Positions 6,846 through 10,237 of a stretch of DNA of 10,237 bases are shown here, piece after piece. The stretch is taken from assembly GCA_017558425.1 (NCBI GenBank), contig JAFYVD010000057.1, positions 1 through 10,237 on the forward strand, read 5' to 3'. The stretch's first letter is position 1, and every line of letters starts with the position of its first letter. The notes under the pieces are model-generated. The model ran no database searches. It was given only the letters and a program-made list of their open reading frames with translations, and had not been told where the DNA came from. A program made the translations under genes and the position numbers. Source of the stretch: Clostridia bacterium. GTDB taxonomy: Bacteria > Bacillota_A > Clostridia > RUG12999.

Positions 6846-6874
6846 TTAAAATCAGGGCTGCCTTTCGACAGCCC
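6846..6874 (-). terminator. Hairpin between galE and the acyltransferase gene (terminator or attenuator)
   Basis: On the minus strand GGGCTG (6869-6874) pairs with CAGCCC (6855-6860) around an eight-base loop, followed by TGATTTTAAA. The stem is GC-rich but the T-tract is only four. It begins soon after the galE stop and ends right before the acyltransferase start, with no separate promoter visible, so partial read-through is plausible. Confidence 0.5.
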
Positions 6875-6881
6875 CGGGCTA

Positions 6882-7892
6882 TTATTCTATTCCGTTAGGA
6901 TTGTTGTCAACAAATCTCCAGGAATCAAGACACATTTCTTCAATGCCTTTTTTCGCTTCCCAGCCAAGAATTTCCTTTGCTTTTGCAGGGTTTGCATAGC
7001 ACATTGCAATATCTCCGGGACGGCGGTCGGTAATTTTATAGTTAACGGGTTTACCGCTTGCTTTTTCAAAAGCTTTCACCATATCAAGAACGCTGTAGCC
7101 GTTGCCTGTTCCCAGGTTGAAAGCGTCAACGCCTTTTTCTTTTGCAACCCATTCGAGAGCTTTGAGGTGACCGAGACTTAAGTCAACAACGTGGATAAAG
7201 TCACGAACACCTGTGCCGTCGTGAGTGGGATAATCTCCGCCGAATACGCTCAGCTGAGGAAGTCTGCCTGCCGCAACTCTTGCGATGTAGGGCATAAGGT
7301 TGTTGGGTATGCCGTTGGGGTCTTCGCCGATAAGTCCGCTTTCGTGAGCGCCGATGGGGTTAAAATAACGAAGAAGGGCAATGCTCCATTCGTTATCCGA
7401 AACATAAAGGTCACGAAGGATGCCTTCAATCATCAGCTTTGTGCTGCCGTAAGGGTTGGTTGTGGAAAGGGGGAAATCTTCTGTGATGGGCACAGATGCA
7501 GGGTTTCCGTAAACTGTTGCAGACGAGCTGAATACAATCTTTTTCACACCGTGAGCTTTCATAGCCTGGCACAAAATAAGTGTGCCTGTGATGTTGTTGT
7601 GATAATATTCAAGGGGCATTGCAACAGATTCGCCAACGGCTTTAAGGCCTGCGAAATGCACAACTGCATCAATTTTATTTTCGTCAAAAATGCGGTTCAT
7701 GCCTGCTTCATCAAGAAGGTCGGTTTCGTAGAATTTAAAATCTTTACCGGTGATTTTTCTGACTCTTTCAAGAGATGCGGGCTTGGAGTTTGAAAAATTG
7801 TCCATAACAACAATTTCATAGCCTGCGTTCAAAAGTTCTACACATGTGTGGCTGCCGATAAATCCGGCACCGCCTGTTACTAATACATTCAT
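6882..7892 (-). CDS. galE: UDP-glucose 4-epimerase
   Basis: A 336-residue extended SDR enzyme that interconverts UDP-glucose and UDP-galactose using bound NAD, in the cytoplasm, supplying galactose units for polysaccharides or running the Leloir pathway. NAD motif TGGAGFIG is at residues 6-13, [11 protein letters not shown] at 79-89, SSSATVYG at 122-129 with catalytic Ser124, and catalytic Tyr148 and Lys152 in NPYGSTK. Length is typical and complete. The position equivalent to E. coli Tyr299 is Cys298 (in GDIAMCYAN), the state found in human GalE, which also accepts UDP-N-acetylhexosamines. The ribosome site AAGGAG at 7901-7906 supports the ATG at 7892. It lies 20 bases after the SDR gene, likely in the same transcript. 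No galK or galT is in the window. Confidence 0.95.
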   Translation of the reverse strand: MNVLVTGGAGFIGSHTCVELLNAGYEIVVMDNFSNSKPASLERVRKITGKDFKFYETDLLDEAGMNRIFDENKIDAVVHFAGLKAVGESVAMPLEYYHNNITGTLILCQAMKAHGVKKIVFSSSATVYGNPASVPITEDFPLSTTNPYGSTKLMIEGILRDLYVSDNEWSIALLRYFNPIGAHESGLIGEDPNGIPNNLMPYIARVAAGRLPQLSVFGGDYPTHDGTGVRDFIHVVDLSLGHLKALEWVAKEKGVDAFNLGTGNGYSVLDMVKAFEKASGKPVNYKITDRRPGDIAMCYANPAKAKEILGWEAKKGIEEMCLDSWRFVDNNPNGIE

Positions 7893-7912
7893 ATGGTTGT
7901 CTCCTTTTTTAA

Positions 7913-8632
7913 TTATATAACAATTCCGCCATTGGGACTTATAACCTGACCGGTTATGTAATCTCCGCCATCTTCTGCAAGAAACAGAGCCGAAAGTGCA
8001 ATTTCGGAAGGGGAGGCAAGTCTGCCCAGAGGAATTTCTTTTTCAATTTCTTTAATTTCATCAGCGGTAAATCCGCTCATCATATCTGTATCAACCACTC
8101 CGGGAGCGATGGCGTTAACCGTGATTCCCGAGGGTGCAAGCTCTTTTGCGAGAGCTTTTGTGAATCCGATAAGCCCGGATTTTACCATAGAATAATGGAC
8201 TTCACAGGAAGCACCGGTAATTCCCCAGATGGAGGAAATATTTATTATTCTGCCCGATTTTTTGTCAATCATGTCAGAAAGAACTGCTTGAGTGCAATTG
8301 AAAGCACCTTTAAGATGAACAGAGACCATTTGGTCAAAATCTTCATCGGTGATGTCCGAAAAAAGCTTGGATTGAGCAATCCCGGCGTTGTTTATCAAAA
8401 TATCAACGCTTCCGAATCGGCTTTTCACAGCCGAAACCATTGCATCAACCTGATTTTTGTCAGACACGTCGGCGCAGAATTTTGCGACATTTTCAAATTC
8501 ATTTTCAAGAGCAGTTGCAGCCGAGTCGCTTTTATTGTAATTCAGAGCAACATTATAGCCTTTTTCGGCAAAAAGACGGACGCAGGCACTTCCAATCCCG
8601 CGGCTTGAGCCGGTGATTAATACTGTTTTCAT
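7913..8632 (-). CDS. FabG-like SDR, resembles EF-P 5-aminopentanone reductase (YmfI group)
   Basis: A 239-residue classical [11 protein letters not shown] is at residues 7-14, NNAG at 81-84, Ser134, Tyr147 and Lys151 form the catalytic triad, and the C-terminus ends in GGIVI. The segment [17 protein letters not shown] (132-148) is what I recall from the YmfI group, which reduces the 5-aminopentanone group on elongation factor P in Bacillus; this is a memory-based assignment, and FabG or another reductase remains possible. The fourth tetrad residue, usually Asn in VNLxG, is His106 (VHLKGAF), also seen in some other SDR families. The ATG at 8632 is chosen over an upstream in-frame TTG at 8650 because it starts directly at the first conserved strand. 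It lies four bases after the CDF stop without a clear ribosome site, so coupling is likely. Confidence 0.85.
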   Translation of the reverse strand: MKTVLITGSSRGIGSACVRLFAEKGYNVALNYNKSDSAATALENEFENVAKFCADVSDKNQVDAMVSAVKSRFGSVDILINNAGIAQSKLFSDITDEDFDQMVSVHLKGAFNCTQAVLSDMIDKKSGRIINISSIWGITGASCEVHYSMVKSGLIGFTKALAKELAPSGITVNAIAPGVVDTDMMSGFTADEIKEIEKEIPLGRLASPSEIALSALFLAEDGGDYITGQVISPNGGIVI

Positions 8633-8636
8633 ATAT

Positions 8637-9797
8637 TTATTTGCTGTCAACCGTAATTACAGCCGCATATCGGCTGTCTTTTTCTGACAGCTTCTCCTTT
8701 ATCTGAGAGAGTATTTTGTCTTTATCTTTATGCAATGCGAAAGGTAGTTCAAGGTCGAAAATCAGGTTTATGTTCTTTTCGCCGTCTGTCATACGGAAAT
8801 CGTGAATCCCCATACGCTCGTCAATGGAAGTGACAATCTCAAGAACCTCAGCCTTTGTTCTGTCGGTAAGCTCGCAACCTGTGGCAATGGGGTCCATATG
8901 AATTACAATGTGAACGCCGTAGTCGCGCATAATATCCTGTTCCAACGCATCAATAAGTTCGTGGATTTTAACAATATCGGCATTGTCGGGCACTTCGGCG
9001 TGCACAGACGCCATTTTTCTGCCCGGACCATAGTCGTGTACAATAAGGTCGTGAACACCGACAATTCCTTCGGCGGAAATAATTTTTTCGGTTATTTTAT
9101 CCACCGTTTCCATATCGGGTGCTCTGCCCAGCAGAACGTCAACGGTATCTTTTGCGATTCCGAAACCCGAATAGATGACAAGCAGAGAGAAAATCGCACC
9201 CATAATGGCGTCGAGCGGGAAAGATACAAACTTGCCCACAAACACAGAAACCACCATAATTGATGTGGAAATTGCATCAATCAGAGAGTCTGTAGCGGTA
9301 GCGCTGAGCACGCCGGATGAAATTTTCGCAGCGAGATATCGGTTATAAGACGCCATCCACAGTTTCACAAGCACCGAAGCACCAAGAATAACCGCGAGAG
9401 GAAGGCTGAATTTCATAGGCTCGGGACTGAAAATTTTGGAAACAGAGGTTTTGAAAAGCTCAAACCCCACAAGCATAATGATAAATGAAACTATCAGCGA
9501 AGAAATATATTCAAATCTGCCGTGGCCGAAAGGGTGCTCTTCGTCAGGACGCATATTGCTGAGCTTTGTGCCTGCAATAACTATCAGCGAAGATGCGGTG
9601 TCCGAAAGGTTGTTTACAGCATCGGAAATTACACCGATACTTCCCATTAAAAGACCTATTGTAAGTTTTAAAGCAAACAGAAAAAGGTTGCAGATTATAC
9701 CTAAAACTCCACCAAGAATCCCATATTTTTCACGGACAAGAGAATCGGATGTGTTTTCGCAGTCCGAAATAAATTTTTTTACAAGAAATTTTATCAA
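8637..9797 (-). CDS. Cation diffusion facilitator (CDF) metal exporter, possibly manganese-type
   Basis: A 386-residue inner-membrane metal/proton antiporter. Six membrane helices span about residues 27-215. The TM2 site is N62-xxx-D66 (DAVNNLSD) and the TM5 site D170-xxx-D174 (ATDSLIDA), with HPFGHGRFEY at 88-97 between TM2 and TM3. An Asn/Asp plus Asp/Asp site, lacking the TM5 His of zinc exporters, is the pattern linked with Mn2+ in CDF comparisons, so Mn export is inferred. The C-terminal cytoplasmic domain occurs twice (about 231-304 and 314-386), making the protein longer than the usual 290-310. The start is TTG at 9797: the frame has a stop just upstream, no other start is near, GGGGGT is six bases before, and TTGA overlaps the rnhA stop. 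Confidence 0.9.
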   Translation of the reverse strand: MIKFLVKKFISDCENTSDSLVREKYGILGGVLGIICNLFLFALKLTIGLLMGSIGVISDAVNNLSDTASSLIVIAGTKLSNMRPDEEHPFGHGRFEYISSLIVSFIIMLVGFELFKTSVSKIFSPEPMKFSLPLAVILGASVLVKLWMASYNRYLAAKISSGVLSATATDSLIDAISTSIMVVSVFVGKFVSFPLDAIMGAIFSLLVIYSGFGIAKDTVDVLLGRAPDMETVDKITEKIISAEGIVGVHDLIVHDYGPGRKMASVHAEVPDNADIVKIHELIDALEQDIMRDYGVHIVIHMDPIATGCELTDRTKAEVLEIVTSIDERMGIHDFRMTDGEKNINLIFDLELPFALHKDKDKILSQIKEKLSEKDSRYAAVITVDSK

Positions 9798-10237
9798 AGA
9801 GATACCCCCGTATCAATCAAAAGATTATCTGCCTGACTTGCCGCAACGGCGAGCTGGTCGCATCTTTCGTTATATTCGTGACCGGCGTGACCTTTCAGCC
9901 ACACAAATTCCACGTCATGCTTTTCAAGCAAAGGCAAAAGCCGTTGCCACAAATCCACATTCAATGCTTTTTTGCCGTCCGACTTTTTCCAGCCCTTCAT
10001 CTGCCAGGAATAAACCCAGCCCTTGGTGATGGAGTCCACAACATATTTTGAATCGGAATAAAGCGTAACTTCGCACTCTGTTTTAAGCGCTTCAAGCCCT
10101 GTGATAACCGCAAGCAGCTCCATACGGTTGTTTGTGGTGTTTTTGTAGCCTGCCGAAATTTCTTTGGTAATTTCGCCGTATTTTAAAATCACACCGAATC
10201 CGCCCGGACCGGGATTGCCGCTGCAGGCTCCGTCGGT
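9794..10237 (-). CDS. rnhA: Ribonuclease HI (5' end outside window)
   Basis: The enzyme cuts the RNA strand of RNA-DNA hybrids, removing primers and R-loops. The frame stays open to the window edge and the visible 147 residues begin with TDGACSGNPGPGGFG, the first strand of RNase HI, so only a few N-terminal residues are missing. All catalytic residues are seen: Asp2 of the visible part (TDG), Glu40 (NRMELLAVI), Asp62 (YSDSKYVVDS), His117 in GHAGHEYNERCD and Asp127. A basic handle region (KGWKKSDGKK) is present, as in the E. coli type. The stop overlaps the TTG start of the CDF gene, which suggests co-transcription and coupling. Confidence 0.95.
   Translation of the reverse strand, partial: TDGACSGNPGPGGFGVILKYGEITKEISAGYKNTTNNRMELLAVITGLEALKTECEVTLYSDSKYVVDSITKGWVYSWQMKGWKKSDGKKALNVDLWQRLLPLLEKHDVEFVWLKGHAGHEYNERCDQLAVAASQADNLLIDTGVSL

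Noticed and set aside
7191..7793. 200-codon + strand ORF antisense to galE
   Set aside because: It mirrors a clearly conserved galE, has Cys/His/Lys-rich random composition and no ribosome site or recognised domain.
9489..9593. 15-base direct repeat AACTATCAGCGAAGA exactly 90 bases apart in the CDF gene
   Set aside because: It encodes SSLIV in two membrane helices (residues 69-73 and 99-103); explained by similar helix composition rather than a functional DNA repeat.
9436..10029. 197-codon + strand ORF antisense to the CDF gene and rnhA
   Set aside because: It runs across two well-conserved minus-strand genes and shows no domain or start signal.
1..10237. Mobile elements, CRISPR arrays, tRNA/rRNA genes or a defence island
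   Set aside because: No transposase, integrase, toxin, nuclease-helicase sets, repeat arrays or cloverleaf-like sequences were seen on either strand.

Overview
The window reads as chromosomal DNA of a low-to-moderate GC Bacillota, most likely class Clostridia. The evidence is a WalK-type kinase followed by YycH and YycI, strong AGGAGG-type ribosome binding sites, TATAAT/TTGNNN promoters and occasional GTG/TTG starts. I cannot name the species. There are no RNA genes, insertion sequences, phage genes or CRISPR arrays. Genes are densely packed; the longest gene-free stretch is the 137-base divergent promoter region at 3921-4057.

Left block (1-3442, + strand): the 3' part of a walK-like cell-envelope sensor kinase, a small secreted protein with a predicted Ig-like fold, then yycH and yycI, the membrane-anchored regulators of WalK. 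Upstream of the secreted-protein gene there is a perfect direct repeat TGTAAT-N5-TGTAAT (663-679) that matches the WalR consensus. It sits 10 bases before a TATAAT box with no good -35, so the pathway probably activates its own secreted protein and its YycH/YycI regulators.

Middle block (3432-6094): a convergent SLOG/DUF1273 gene on the - strand overlaps the end of yycI by 11 bases. It is divergently transcribed from a DltE/YqjQ-like short-chain dehydrogenase (SDR). Next is a monocistronic + strand gene encoding an XRE DNA-binding domain fused to a BadF/N-acetylglucosamine-kinase-like ATPase domain, probably a sugar- or nucleotide-sensing one-component regulator. A perfect 30-base palindrome terminates it.

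Right block (6096-10237, - strand): a tightly packed, probably co-transcribed series in the order rnhA (RNase HI, cut by the window edge), a CDF metal transporter, a FabG-like SDR resembling the EF-P-modifying YmfI group, galE, and a DUF1624-type membrane acyltransferase. The rnhA stop and CDF start overlap (TTGA), and CDF and SDR are 4 bases apart. A hairpin between galE and the acyltransferase may reduce expression of the last gene.

No wholly new multi-gene defence or mobile system is visible. The best leads are the predicted WalR-controlled promoter with its secreted Ig-like protein, the XRE-kinase fusion, the duplicated cytoplasmic domain and Mn-type site of the CDF transporter, and the Cys gatekeeper in GalE.
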